From: Aquimonas sp044377145
GTDB taxonomy: Bacteria > Pseudomonadota > Gammaproteobacteria > Xanthomonadales > Xanthomonadaceae
NCBI RefSeq assembly: GCF_044377145.1
Contig: NZ_JBILJQ010000001.1
Span: 124,001 to 188,000 of the forward strand
Reading direction: 5' to 3'
DNA: 64,000 nt
Made by a program: the position numbers and the translations under genes. The notes beneath the pieces are model-generated. The model saw only the letters and a list, made by a program, of their open reading frames with translations, searched no databases and was not told the DNA's origin. The stretch's first letter is position 1, and each line of letters begins with the position of its first letter. Below, piece after piece: positions 27,243 to 35,145 of this stretch.

Positions 27243-27608
27243 TCAGCCGACGTTGGTGGTGATCTCAACGCGGGTACCGACACCCGCGGTGTCGTTGCAG
27301 ATGTAGGTGTTGCTGGACTCGTGGCGGTCTCCGCCGCCGCCGTCCTTGCCCTTGCCGCCGGCGACCTGCTCCAGGTCAGCATCGGACAGCTCGCCGCTGA
27401 CCGGAGCCGCGTAGGGAGCGATCAGGTAGATGGTGTCGGCGGTTTCCTCGACAACCTTCACTTTCATGCTGTCCGGCAGGCTCTGGCCCATCTGCTTGGC
27501 GAGTACGGCCTTCGGATCGGCCAGCAGGGCTTTGCGGTAGTCCGGATTGTTGACTGCGAAGGTGCCGATGATGTCGAGGATCTCGCCGCGCGTGATGTTG
27601 GTGCTCAT
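27243..27608 (-). CDS. lanA: NHLP-leader lanthipeptide precursor
   Basis: Precursor of 121 residues. The 85-residue leader matches nitrile-hydratase-like leader peptides: FAVNNPDYRKALLADPKAVL, a strand segment VKVVEETADTIYLIAPYA, and ELSDADLEQVAGG ending in the double glycine for C39 cleavage. The 36-residue core starts Lys-Gly-Lys-Asp, then Gly-Gly-Gly-Gly. It has a single Cys (core position 19) within SSNTYICNDT, and Ser/Thr at positions 13, 14, 16, 22, 27, 32 and 33. At most one lanthionine ring can form, so other dehydrated residues would stay open. GGAG lies eight bases before ATG 27608. It is the first gene of the operon after the sigma-54-type promoter. Confidence 0.92.
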   Translation of the reverse strand: MSTNITRGEILDIIGTFAVNNPDYRKALLADPKAVLAKQMGQSLPDSMKVKVVEETADTIYLIAPYAAPVSGELSDADLEQVAGGKGKDGGGGDRHESSNTYICNDTAGVGTRVEITTNVG

Positions 27609-27680
27609 TGTGCATCTCCGTAACTGATGTTGGGATTGGGCCGGAGCGCAGCGCCGGGGCGCTGCGCTGGCCGGGCAAGC

Positions 27681-27699
27681 CTATGCACGGGGCGTGCCA
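27681..27699 (-). promoter_or_regulatory. Sigma-54 (-24/-12) promoter of the lanthipeptide operon
   Basis: On the minus strand TGGCACGCCCCGTGCATAG fits the RpoN consensus TGGCACG-N4-TTGCA with one mismatch (G for T at the start of the -12 element). The invariant GG and GC are spaced correctly. The predicted transcript start near 27673 gives a leader of about 65 bases before the precursor ATG. A sigma-54 activator gene lies directly upstream. Confidence 0.8.
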
Positions 27700-27791
27700 C
27701 CCATCACAGTTTTCGCAAGCGGCTTGATTTCGCTGCTCAAGCCGTGGAGCCGCTTCAGGCCAATGGAGCCCACACTCCAGCGCAATAGAGC

Positions 27792-27885
27792 CGGATCTCC
27801 ATTTCTCGATCCGCAGCGGCGGAGATCCGACCTGTATCCGGGTTCGCGAACCGCTCCGGACGCTGGGTGGAATCCGCATTCGGAT
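27792..27885. promoter_or_regulatory. Enhancer-like cluster of inverted repeats upstream of the sigma-54 promoter
   Basis: The block holds CGGATCTCC (27792-27800) against GGAGATCCG (27821-27829), the perfect 12-bp palindrome GGTTCGCGAACC (27841-27852), and ATCCG-CATT-CGGAT (27872-27885). It lies about 120-210 bp upstream of the predicted start, where sigma-54 activators bind. The recurring ATCCG/CGGAT element is the best candidate binding unit. The rest of 27609-27998 shows no gene. Confidence 0.55.
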
Positions 27886-27998
27886 GAACAGAAGGCCGGC
27901 TGGCGCGGCTGTCCGCAACGAGCGCGTCGACGCGGCTTCGAGCGGTGCCAGCAAGCATTCGATCGCAAGGCCCGAGAGCGCCAGCGACTGCACCACCG

Positions 27999-29126
27999 TC
28001 AGGCGCAGGGCTTCAGATCGTGGTGCCGCAGGAAATCCATGAGGCGCTGATAGTCGGTCTCGACCAGCCCCAACAGGGGCAGCATCCGGCGGTAGCTGCC
28101 TTCAGCCCGGGCGAGCGCCTGTCGGACCAGCTCGCGCAGTTCGCGGCGGTTGAAATCGCGGTTCAGGAACGGCGCGTGCACGTCGGTCCAGAACTGCAGC
28201 CTGCCGCTGGCCAGCTGCTGCAGCAGTGCAGCTTCGTCACGCGGCGCCGCGGCTTGGCCTGTGCTCAGCAGCTGCTCGAAGTCAGGCGGAGCGATGCGGT
28301 CGCCGTCGGCCATCGCGTAGCCCATCGACACCACGTTCGCGAGCTCCCGGCAGTTGCCAGGCCAGGCATAGCGCGTCAGCAGCTGCAGGCTGTCGGCGTC
28401 GAACTGCTTGTCAACGCCGTAGCGCCGCGCCAGTCCACGCAGCTGGTGGTTGGCCATCAGCAGCCAGTCGTCCTCACGCTCGCGCAGCGGTGGCACCAGC
28501 AGCTGGAAATAGCGCAGGCGAAAAAACAGATCGTTGCGAAAGGCGTCGCGTGCGATCAAGCCTTCCAGAGTGCGGTTGGTGGCCGCCACCAGTCGCACCT
28601 CCATCGGCTGCAGACGGCTGCCGCCGAGGCGCGTGAACTCAAGCTCAGCGAGCGCTCGCAACAACATGCGCTGCGCACTCATGTGCAGATCGCCGATCTC
28701 GTCCAGAAACACCGTGCCACCTTTGGCCTGCTCGAACACGCCGGCGCGCTCGGACACCGCGCCGGTGAAACTGCCCTTTTCGTGCCCGAACAGCTCGCTG
28801 ACGGTGAGGTTGCCCTCCTGGTGCTGGGGGCAATTGACCGCCACGAACGCTTTCGCCGACTGCGCCCCCAGCAGATGCACGCTGCGCGCGACCAGCTCCT
28901 TGCCGACACCCGACTCACCGGTGATCAGCAGAGGCTCCTGGAAGCCCGCCACCTTGGAAATCTTGCGCTGCAGCTCGCGCAGCGCCGGGCTGCGGCCGAC
29001 CATCGCCAGCGGCCGCCGCTCGCCGAAACGGCGCAGCCCGCGCTCCATCAGATCACTGCCGAACTGGGTAAACGGAGAGCGCATCACCGCTGCGGCGAAC
29101 GGAGGCAGGACAGAGCTGGGAGACAT
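27999..29126 (-). CDS. Sigma-54-dependent transcriptional activator (AAA+)
   Basis: Protein of 375 residues that would remodel RpoN polymerase. After about 40 N-terminal residues with no sensor domain comes the AAA+ core. It has Walker A GESGVGKE (70-77), the sigma-54-contacting loop as GSFTGA (118-123, a variant of GAFTGA), Walker B GTVFLDEIGDL (137-147), and RNDLFFRLRYF and WPGNCREL further on. The C-terminal about 45 residues (RRELRELVRQALARAEGSYR...) form a Fis-type helix-turn-helix. Without a receiver or ligand domain its activity may be set by abundance or a partner protein. Its place just upstream of the sigma-54 promoter makes the lanthipeptide operon the obvious target. AGGA precedes ATG 29126. 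Confidence 0.9.
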   Translation of the reverse strand: MSPSSVLPPFAAAVMRSPFTQFGSDLMERGLRRFGERRPLAMVGRSPALRELQRKISKVAGFQEPLLITGESGVGKELVARSVHLLGAQSAKAFVAVNCPQHQEGNLTVSELFGHEKGSFTGAVSERAGVFEQAKGGTVFLDEIGDLHMSAQRMLLRALAELEFTRLGGSRLQPMEVRLVAATNRTLEGLIARDAFRNDLFFRLRYFQLLVPPLREREDDWLLMANHQLRGLARRYGVDKQFDADSLQLLTRYAWPGNCRELANVVSMGYAMADGDRIAPPDFEQLLSTGQAAAPRDEAALLQQLASGRLQFWTDVHAPFLNRDFNRRELRELVRQALARAEGSYRRMLPLLGLVETDYQRLMDFLRHHDLKPCA

Positions 29127-29276
29127 GCGGAATCCTGCAGGGGCGCGCCGCGTGCGGCCGCCGCTCGTAGCGATGAGTGATTGCGTGGAATCTCGCCGCG
29201 GCGAGCACTGCGGTTAAGCAAGGCTCGCGCCACACACGATGGATGTGTCACATTGCGGCGACCTGATCACGGCCTG

Positions 29277-29708
29277 ATGCGGATGGACCGAGCGCATGTA
29301 TTCCAGATCGCCTGCGAGCGCGCCGCGATCAGCGACTTCGCCGATCAGTTTGCGCAATGGGCTGACGCTGCCGGCCTCGACATGCGCGTCAGCATGGCCT
29401 TCCAGGTCGCCCTCGATGAGGTGCTGACGAATGTCGCCGACTACGCCTTCCCGGACGGCGGCGGCACACCGATCGAGGTGCGCGTCGACCTGATCGACGA
29501 GCAGGTGCAGGTCGAAGTGATCGACCGCGGCGTGGCGTTTGATCCGCTGTCGCGGGCCGCGCCTGACACCGATCTTGCATTGGAAGACCGCGACATCGGC
29601 GGGCTCGGCATCCACCTCGTACGCGAGCTGATGGACGAGGTCAGCTGGCGTCGCGAGAATGACCGCAACCTGCTGCACCTGCGCAAGCGCATCGCGCCTG
29701 CCGCCTGA
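29277..29708 (+). CDS. RsbW-like anti-sigma factor/serine kinase (HATPase)
   Basis: Protein of 143 residues of the SpoIIAB/RsbW family. The GHKL ATPase motifs are clear: N box VALDEVLTNVADYAF, G1 DRGVAFDP and G2 GGLGIHLVRELMDEV. Such kinases phosphorylate a STAS-domain antagonist and bind a sigma factor or other target. A STAS gene and a SpoIIE-type phosphatase gene follow on the same strand, so the three form a partner-switching set. The start is ATG 29277 or 29283; neither has a clear ribosome binding site. The gene is divergent from the sigma-54 activator, with 150 bp between starts. Confidence 0.85.
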   Translation: MRMDRAHVFQIACERAAISDFADQFAQWADAAGLDMRVSMAFQVALDEVLTNVADYAFPDGGGTPIEVRVDLIDEQVQVEVIDRGVAFDPLSRAAPDTDLALEDRDIGGLGIHLVRELMDEVSWRRENDRNLLHLRKRIAPAA

Positions 29709-29782
29709 TCTTCCGCATCCCGCCCGCGATCTGCATCCCCGCAGGCTCTCTCAGTCCCTCGCTTTGCCCCCTCGGATCCGAC

Positions 29783-30118
29783 ATGCTCACTTTCGAAGAC
29801 ATCACCGCCGGCAGCCATCGCGTGCTGGCGCTCACCGGCCGCCTCGACACCAACACCTCCAGCGAGCTTGATCGCCATCTGGCCGAGCATGTCGGCCTGG
29901 CTGACCGGCTGGTGCTGGAGCTGACCAGCATCGAATACGTCAGCTCGGCCGGCCTGCGGGTGGTGCTGATGCTGGCCAAGAAGCTGCAGCGTGGCGGCGG
30001 CGCGCTGGTGCTGTGCGGGATGAACGCAGGCGTGCGCGAGGTGTTCGACATCGCCGGCTTCAGCAAGATCCTCACCATCGAGCCCGACCGCGCCAGCGCC
30101 TTGACGCGACTCGGGTGA
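29783..30118 (+). CDS. STAS-domain anti-sigma factor antagonist
   Basis: Protein of 111 residues covering one STAS domain. The phospho-acceptor is likely Ser55 in SIEYVSSAGLRVVL, the place modified in SpoIIAA/RsbV. In the partner switch the upstream kinase phosphorylates it, and the downstream phosphatase removes the phosphate so that it can bind the kinase. It lies 74 bp after the RsbW-like gene and 11 bp before the phosphatase gene. Confidence 0.88.
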   Translation: MLTFEDITAGSHRVLALTGRLDTNTSSELDRHLAEHVGLADRLVLELTSIEYVSSAGLRVVLMLAKKLQRGGGALVLCGMNAGVREVFDIAGFSKILTIEPDRASALTRLG

Positions 30119-30129
30119 GGCGGCGCCTG

Positions 30130-32103
30130 ATGAGCAGCGAACGCCAACAAATCGTCGGCAGCCGGCAGCGGCAGCGGCTGCCGCCCTGGCTATCTGGCGT
30201 GGCCGTCGGGCTGCTGGTGGCCGCTGCCTTCAGCGCCATTGTCGGCGTGGTGTTCTGGCGCGCGCAGGAGGCGATGATCGGCGAGATCCACTCCGGTCTC
30301 GCACGCACCGCACGCATCGCGGCGCGCGGCATCGATCTGGATGTGCATGCCCGGTTCAACGATCCCGCTCAGCATCTGCAGCCCGACTACCAGCGGGCGA
30401 TCGAGCCGCTGCGCGACGTGCTCGCTGCAGATGCGGAGATTGCCTACGCGTGGACGCTGATCGAGCGCGATGGCCGCCTGTGCTTTGTGCTGGATGGCTC
30501 CACGCCGCGCCCGGGCGACACCGAAATCGACCCCGACTGGGTGCAGATCATGGAGGAGTTTGAAGACCCGCCGGCGGATATCTGGACCGCCCTGCGCGAA
30601 GGCCGCGGCATCGTCTCGCGGCCCTATACCGACGAATGGGGCAGCTTCATCAGCGCATTCGAGCCGCTCAAGAACGCGCAAGGTGAGGTGGTCGCAGCGC
30701 TCGGGATCGATATCAGCCTGAACGAATTCGAGGCGCGCCTGAAACCCGTGCGCGAAGGCAGCCTGCTGGCCTTGGGGCTGGGCCTGCTGATCGCCCTGAT
30801 CACAGGCATCGCGGTGTGGTACAGCCGCAAGACCGATCGCACCGCACGCGAGCTGGCGCGTCAGCTGAGCACCGTCAACGCGCTGCTGGAAGTGTCGCGC
30901 GCGCTGTCGGCCGGCGTGCGCCTGGACGAACTGCTGCCGGTGATCGTGGCCAAGACCACCGCTCTGATGGGCGCCGAGCGCAGCACTCTGTTTCTGCACA
31001 ACCCGGCCACCGGCGAGCTGCGTTCGAGCTATGCCCAAGGCTCGGCTGAAGGCGCGTCGATCGTGCTGGAACCTGGCCGCGGCATCGCCCAGCGCGCGCT
31101 CAACAGCGGCCGTCTGCAGAACGTGCCGGACTGCGCGGCCGACCCGGATTTCGATGGCCGCAACGGCAGCGGCCAGACCCCACGCAACCTGCTGGCGCTG
31201 CCGGTGCTGCGCGGCGATGGCCAGAGCATCGGCGTGCTGGAAGTGATCAACAAGCGTGGCGAAGACGGCTTCGACAGCGATGACGAGGTACTGCTGCAGG
31301 CGCTCGGCGGGGTGGTGTTGATGGCTTTCGACCGCGCCCGCCTGACCGAGGTCTATGTCGAGAAGCAGAAGCTGGACGAAGCCTTGAAGCTGGCCGCCTC
31401 GATCCAGATGAGCATGGTGCCGAGCAGCTTCCCCGCACCCGGCAGCGGCCCGATCGAACTGCATGCCGCGTTGATACCTGCCAAGGAAGTCGGCGGCGAC
31501 TTCTACGACTTCTTCTGGCTCGAAGGCGGGCGGCTGGCGCTGGTGATGGCGGATGTGTCGGGCAAGGGCATGCCGGCGGCGCTGTTCATGGCCAAGGCCA
31601 AGACCCTGGTCAAGGCCGCTGCGCTGCTGATCGATGCGCCCGAGGATGTGCTGCGCCGGGCCAATGACGAACTCTCCGTCGACAACGACGCCGGCATGTT
31701 CGTCACCCTGTTCCTGGGCATCCTCGACACCCACAGCGGTCTGATGACCTACAGCAACGCCGGCCACAACCACCCGCTGCATGTGCATGCGGGCGGGCTG
31801 TCGGTGATCGGTGGCGCCGAAGGCGTGGCGCTTGGCGTGATGGAGGGCCTGGAGTATTCAGCCGCTGAACTTCAGCTGGCACCCGGCGATGTGCTGCTGC
31901 TGTACACCGACGGTGTCAATGAGGCGATGAACAGCGCCGGTGTGCCCTGGGGCAATCCGCCGATGGAGGCCGCGGTGGCGGCAGCACAGGGCGACATGGC
32001 GGCACGCAACCGCGCCCTCCTGGATGCTCTGAGCGGCTATGTCGCCGAGGCCGAACAGAGCGACGACATCACCCTGCTGCAGGTGCGCTGGCAGCCGCGT
32101 TGA
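30130..32103 (+). CDS. Membrane-bound SpoIIE/PP2C-type phosphatase with extracytoplasmic sensor and GAF domains
   Basis: Protein of 657 residues. Membrane helices at about 20-43 and 212-232 frame an extracytoplasmic sensor region with DPPADIWTALREG and SRPYTDEWGSFISAFEPL. A linker and a GAF domain follow (about 255-410, ending IGVLEVINKRGEDGF), then a PPM phosphatase domain with AKEVGGDFYDFFW, MADVSGKGMPAALFMA, SNAGHNHPL and QSDDITLL, which hold the metal-binding Asp residues. It should dephosphorylate the STAS protein encoded just upstream in response to an external signal. The sensor region is closely similar to that of the orphan sensor at 34094-34933. GTGAGG precedes ATG 30130. Confidence 0.9.
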   Translation: MSSERQQIVGSRQRQRLPPWLSGVAVGLLVAAAFSAIVGVVFWRAQEAMIGEIHSGLARTARIAARGIDLDVHARFNDPAQHLQPDYQRAIEPLRDVLAADAEIAYAWTLIERDGRLCFVLDGSTPRPGDTEIDPDWVQIMEEFEDPPADIWTALREGRGIVSRPYTDEWGSFISAFEPLKNAQGEVVAALGIDISLNEFEARLKPVREGSLLALGLGLLIALITGIAVWYSRKTDRTARELARQLSTVNALLEVSRALSAGVRLDELLPVIVAKTTALMGAERSTLFLHNPATGELRSSYAQGSAEGASIVLEPGRGIAQRALNSGRLQNVPDCAADPDFDGRNGSGQTPRNLLALPVLRGDGQSIGVLEVINKRGEDGFDSDDEVLLQALGGVVLMAFDRARLTEVYVEKQKLDEALKLAASIQMSMVPSSFPAPGSGPIELHAALIPAKEVGGDFYDFFWLEGGRLALVMADVSGKGMPAALFMAKAKTLVKAAALLIDAPEDVLRRANDELSVDNDAGMFVTLFLGILDTHSGLMTYSNAGHNHPLHVHAGGLSVIGGAEGVALGVMEGLEYSAAELQLAPGDVLLLYTDGVNEAMNSAGVPWGNPPMEAAVAAAQGDMAARNRALLDALSGYVAEAEQSDDITLLQVRWQPR

Positions 32104-32117
32104 ATCCCTGAAACGCG

Positions 32118-32147
32118 ACAGCCGCCGCGTATCAATGCGGCGGCTGT
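32118..32147. terminator. Bidirectional terminator hairpin between convergent genes
   Basis: An 11-bp perfect stem (ACAGCCGCCGC at 32118-32128 with 32137-32147) around an 8-base loop sits between the phosphatase stop and the methyltransferase stop. Confidence 0.7.
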
Positions 32148-32158
32148 GAGCGCAAAGC

Positions 32159-32842
32159 TCAGCGCTTGATGACGATCGGCACCACGATGGTCGGGTCTTT
32201 CCAGTACAGGCACTCCGCCGGGGTGTTGACCTCGCACACTTCGGCGACGATGTCGTCGGCGTGGAAGCCGGCATCGATCAGGGCCTGGCGATGGCGGGGC
32301 GAGAAATCGCGCACCTCGTCGGAGAAGTAGGTGAACACTCCGCCCTTCTTCAGCAGGCGATGCGCTTCGGCGAAGAAGAACCAGTGCGTCGCCACCTCTT
32401 CTTCCTGGGTCGGGTAGGTGTCGAACAGGATGCCGTCGAAGGATTCCGGCTCGAGAGTGGCGATCACGTCCTGCCAGAAGCCGAAGCGCGGGGTCACGCT
32501 GGGGTGTTCCTTGGCGAACGCCTGCAGGCGCTCGAACACCTCGGCGTTGGCCTCGATGATCACGTGCTCGGCCACCGGATGGCGCTGCACGTAGCCCGCC
32601 GAAATGGCCATGCCGAAGCCGAGCTCCAGCACCCGCCCGCCGCCGCGCGCGGCGACATCGGCCAAGGCCTGCATGTAGTTGTCTTCCCAGTCTTCCATCA
32701 CCGGATGGCCGGCGATCTGCAGCTTGCCGTCGGCATACACGGCCTTCTCGGCCTGCCAGGCCTCGCGCTGTTCGGGGAAGCCGATGTCCAGCATCTTCTG
32801 GTAGTTGGGGTTTTCCTGGACGGCGATGTCGGGCTTGATCAT
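32159..32842 (-). CDS. Guanidinoacetate N-methyltransferase-like SAM enzyme
   Basis: Protein of 227 residues with a class I methyltransferase fold. The order of motifs follows guanidinoacetate methyltransferase: HPVMEDWEDNYMQALADVAA near the start, SAM-binding VLELGFGMAISAGY, acidic loop VIIEANAEVF, then FDGILFDTYPTQEEEVATHW and the closing PAECLYWKDPTIVVPIVIK. Such enzymes methylate guanidino compounds and give creatine in animals; bacterial substrates are mostly unknown. It lies 22 bp after the MFS gene in one operon, so methylation of a transported guanidino-type compound is a reasonable guess. Confidence 0.75.
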   Translation of the reverse strand: MIKPDIAVQENPNYQKMLDIGFPEQREAWQAEKAVYADGKLQIAGHPVMEDWEDNYMQALADVAARGGGRVLELGFGMAISAGYVQRHPVAEHVIIEANAEVFERLQAFAKEHPSVTPRFGFWQDVIATLEPESFDGILFDTYPTQEEEVATHWFFFAEAHRLLKKGGVFTYFSDEVRDFSPRHRQALIDAGFHADDIVAEVCEVNTPAECLYWKDPTIVVPIVIKR

Positions 32843-32864
32843 GACTCTGTTCTCTTTTTTGTGT

Positions 32865-34097
32865 TCAACGGATGGGGTAGCGGGTCAAGGCGAAACTGAA
32901 ATACAGCACGCAGGCGAACATCAGCACATAGGGCAGACCGTCCATGGCGAAGGCTTCCATGGCGAGGCCGATCGCGAGGATGCCGAACATTCCGCCCAGC
33001 GCCTCCATGATCGAGGCCATGCCGTTGGCGGCGATCTGATCGGCACCCTCGAAACGCTCGGAGATCACCGCGAGGCAGATCGAGTACAGGCCGCCCATCA
33101 CGCCGCCCCAGCAGAACAGCAGGCCCTTGGCCAGCCACGGGTCGTAGATCGCCATCGGCAGGCCGACCGCTGCCGCCACCGACAGCAGCACCAGGCCCAT
33201 CAGCACATACCGACGATCGAAGTGATCGGACAACCAGGCGAACGGCATCTCCAGCACGATCGCGCCGAGCATGAAGGCCGACAGCAGCAGCGCGGCCTGA
33301 TCGAACGCCAGCCCGTTGTTGATGCCGTAAAGGGTGATAAAGCTCTGCAGACCGAGGATGGTGGTGCCGGTCAAGGCGATCGCGAACATCACCGCCGGCG
33401 CGCGGCGCAGGGTCGACACCAGGCTGCCTTGGACAGCACGCTCGAAGCGCGGCGAGAAGATCCGCCCGCCGAGGATCGGAATCGCCGCCAGCGTGCTGAA
33501 CAACGCGCTGAGCAGCAGTGCGCTGCGAGTGGCTGTGGTGATCTGGCCATCCGGGCCAAACGAAAAGTGCTGGGCAAGCAATTGGTCAAGCCACTGCAGG
33601 CCCGGCGCGACTGCGGATTCGAAGCCCCCGATGCCCTGCGCCAGCACCGGCCCCAGGGCCAGGCCGATCGAAATCGAGCTGCCGTAGAGGGCGATCAGCA
33701 GGCCACGCGCGCCGCTGAAGCTCAGGCTGTTTATCCAGGTCTGCAGCAGACTGCCGAACAGCACATTGCCGAGCCCGTGCAGGGCGACCAGGAACAGCCA
33801 GGCCGGAACCTCCACGACATAGCTGAGCAACACCAGCGCCGGCAGCCGCAACAGGGTCGAGATCAGCAGCCAGGTGTAGAGGCGTGCGATACCGAGCAGG
33901 CGCGGCATCGCGCCGCTGACCGCGAACACCGACACGAACTCGATCGCCATGATCAGGCCGATCATCGATTTGCTGACACCGTAGCTCTCAAGCGCGGTCG
34001 GAAACACCACCGCGTTGATGCCGATCGAGATCGCCTGGATGAAACTGGCGGCAGCGATCAGCAGGGCCGCCACGGCCGCGCTGCGGGCCTGGATCAC
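32865..34097 (-). CDS. Major facilitator superfamily transporter
   Basis: Protein of 410 residues with about 12 hydrophobic helices (for example AVAALLIAAASFIQAISIGI and LVLLSVAAAVGLPMAI) and the MFS loop WLSDHFDRRYVLMG near residue 280. The start is GTG 34097, overlapping the stop of the sensor gene as GTGA, with GGAG seven bases upstream; the longer open frame is not needed. The substrate is unknown. Its gene lies between an orphan sensor and a guanidinoacetate-methyltransferase-like gene, so it may import the methyl acceptor or export the product. Confidence 0.82.
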   Translation of the reverse strand: MIQARSAAVAALLIAAASFIQAISIGINAVVFPTALESYGVSKSMIGLIMAIEFVSVFAVSGAMPRLLGIARLYTWLLISTLLRLPALVLLSYVVEVPAWLFLVALHGLGNVLFGSLLQTWINSLSFSGARGLLIALYGSSISIGLALGPVLAQGIGGFESAVAPGLQWLDQLLAQHFSFGPDGQITTATRSALLLSALFSTLAAIPILGGRIFSPRFERAVQGSLVSTLRRAPAVMFAIALTGTTILGLQSFITLYGINNGLAFDQAALLLSAFMLGAIVLEMPFAWLSDHFDRRYVLMGLVLLSVAAAVGLPMAIYDPWLAKGLLFCWGGVMGGLYSICLAVISERFEGADQIAANGMASIMEALGGMFGILAIGLAMEAFAMDGLPYVLMFACVLYFSFALTRYPIR

Positions 34098-34933
34098 GTG
34101 TCCGCTCCGTCGCCGGACGCCCGGCCCAGTCGGCGCAGATCGGCATACAACGCATTGCGTCGGCGGTGCAGTTCCAGGATGAAGCGGCGCAGAAACCACA
34201 CCGCGGCCGCGGTCAGGAAGGCAATGAAAAACGCAGTCACCAGCGCGCGCTGGGTGGCGCGCTCGATCGGCTCCAGACGGTCGAGATAGTCGGAGACATC
34301 GAGATCAAGACCCAGCACGGCATAGAACTGACCTGCTTCGTCCAGCAGCGGCACATAAGCGCTGACGAAGGTGCCCCACTCATCGGTGTAGGGCTCGTCG
34401 CTGGCTGTGGTGGTCTGCTCGCGCAGCGCCGTGACGATTTCGGCCGGCGGATCGGGATAGGGCTCAAGCAATGCAACCCGAGTGTCGTCCTCGCCTTCGG
34501 CCGGTTGCGGCGTGGCATCCAGCACGAACAACACCGCATCGCCCTTGAGCACCGCGGTGTACAGAAAGGCGATCTGCGGGTCGGCCTTGCGGGCGCGGAT
34601 CAACATCTGCTCCTGCGCGATGAACTCCGGCGCCGACTCCTGCTCGGCGCTGTCGAAGCGCCGATGCAGATCGGCATCGACCAGGGTCGACAGCACGTTG
34701 GCGGTGCGCAGCAGGCCTTGCCGGATCTCCTGCTTCTGCGCCACCAGCGCGCGCTGATAGATGAAGCCGACCGTGATGAAGGTCGCCAGCATCAGGGCGA
34801 CGAACACGATCAGCGCTTCCAGCAGCGGTCGGATCCGGTAGGTACCCGGCGCGTGTTCGGCCAACAGGGCAGCCGCGGAATCGGCGTAGGCGTTCGCATC
34901 GGGACGAGGCTTGGTTTGGTCGGTCACAGGCAT
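34094..34933 (-). CDS. Orphan membrane sensor protein without output domain
   Basis: Protein of 279 residues. Two membrane helices (about 44-64, IVFVALMLATFITVGFIY, and about 232-252, VTAFFIAFLTAAAVWFL) enclose an extracytoplasmic region with YPDPPAEIVTALREQ and DEPYTDEWGTFVSAYVPLLD. This region matches the sensor of the SpoIIE-type phosphatase at 30130, down to the PYTDEWG and final LGLDLDVSDYLDRL elements. No kinase, cyclase or phosphatase domain follows; only about 25 basic residues remain after helix 2. It could modulate the phosphatase or gate the transporter encoded next. The family is not named here. ATG 34933 lacks a strong ribosome binding site. Confidence 0.7.
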   Translation of the reverse strand: MPVTDQTKPRPDANAYADSAAALLAEHAPGTYRIRPLLEALIVFVALMLATFITVGFIYQRALVAQKQEIRQGLLRTANVLSTLVDADLHRRFDSAEQESAPEFIAQEQMLIRARKADPQIAFLYTAVLKGDAVLFVLDATPQPAEGEDDTRVALLEPYPDPPAEIVTALREQTTTASDEPYTDEWGTFVSAYVPLLDEAGQFYAVLGLDLDVSDYLDRLEPIERATQRALVTAFFIAFLTAAAVWFLRRFILELHRRRNALYADLRRLGRASGDGADT

Positions 34934-35145
34934 CCACAGCAGCAGGGCTTTGAAAGGTCGCCACGACGAGCGGGCGGTGAGGCTGGGTGCGACCAGCGCA
35001 CCCAGCCGCACATGCTGTATGGCTGCGGCCGATAGCACCAGAGATCAGGCTGCTCGACTCAACGGCCGCATCCCGCATGCAAATCGCGCGCCAAATGCGC
35101 ACCGTCCCGGTCAGCAAATCCGCGCCAAGGCTTTACCATGCGCGC

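Noticed and set aside
27206..27382. Longer lanM start that would overlap the precursor gene
   Set aside because: The added 59 residues are out-of-frame translation of the precursor; ATG 27205 gives the proper LanM start.
27694..28050. Plus-strand open frame across the lanthipeptide promoter region
   Set aside because: Overlaps the sigma-54 promoter and enhancer dyads and the activator 3' end; no protein features.
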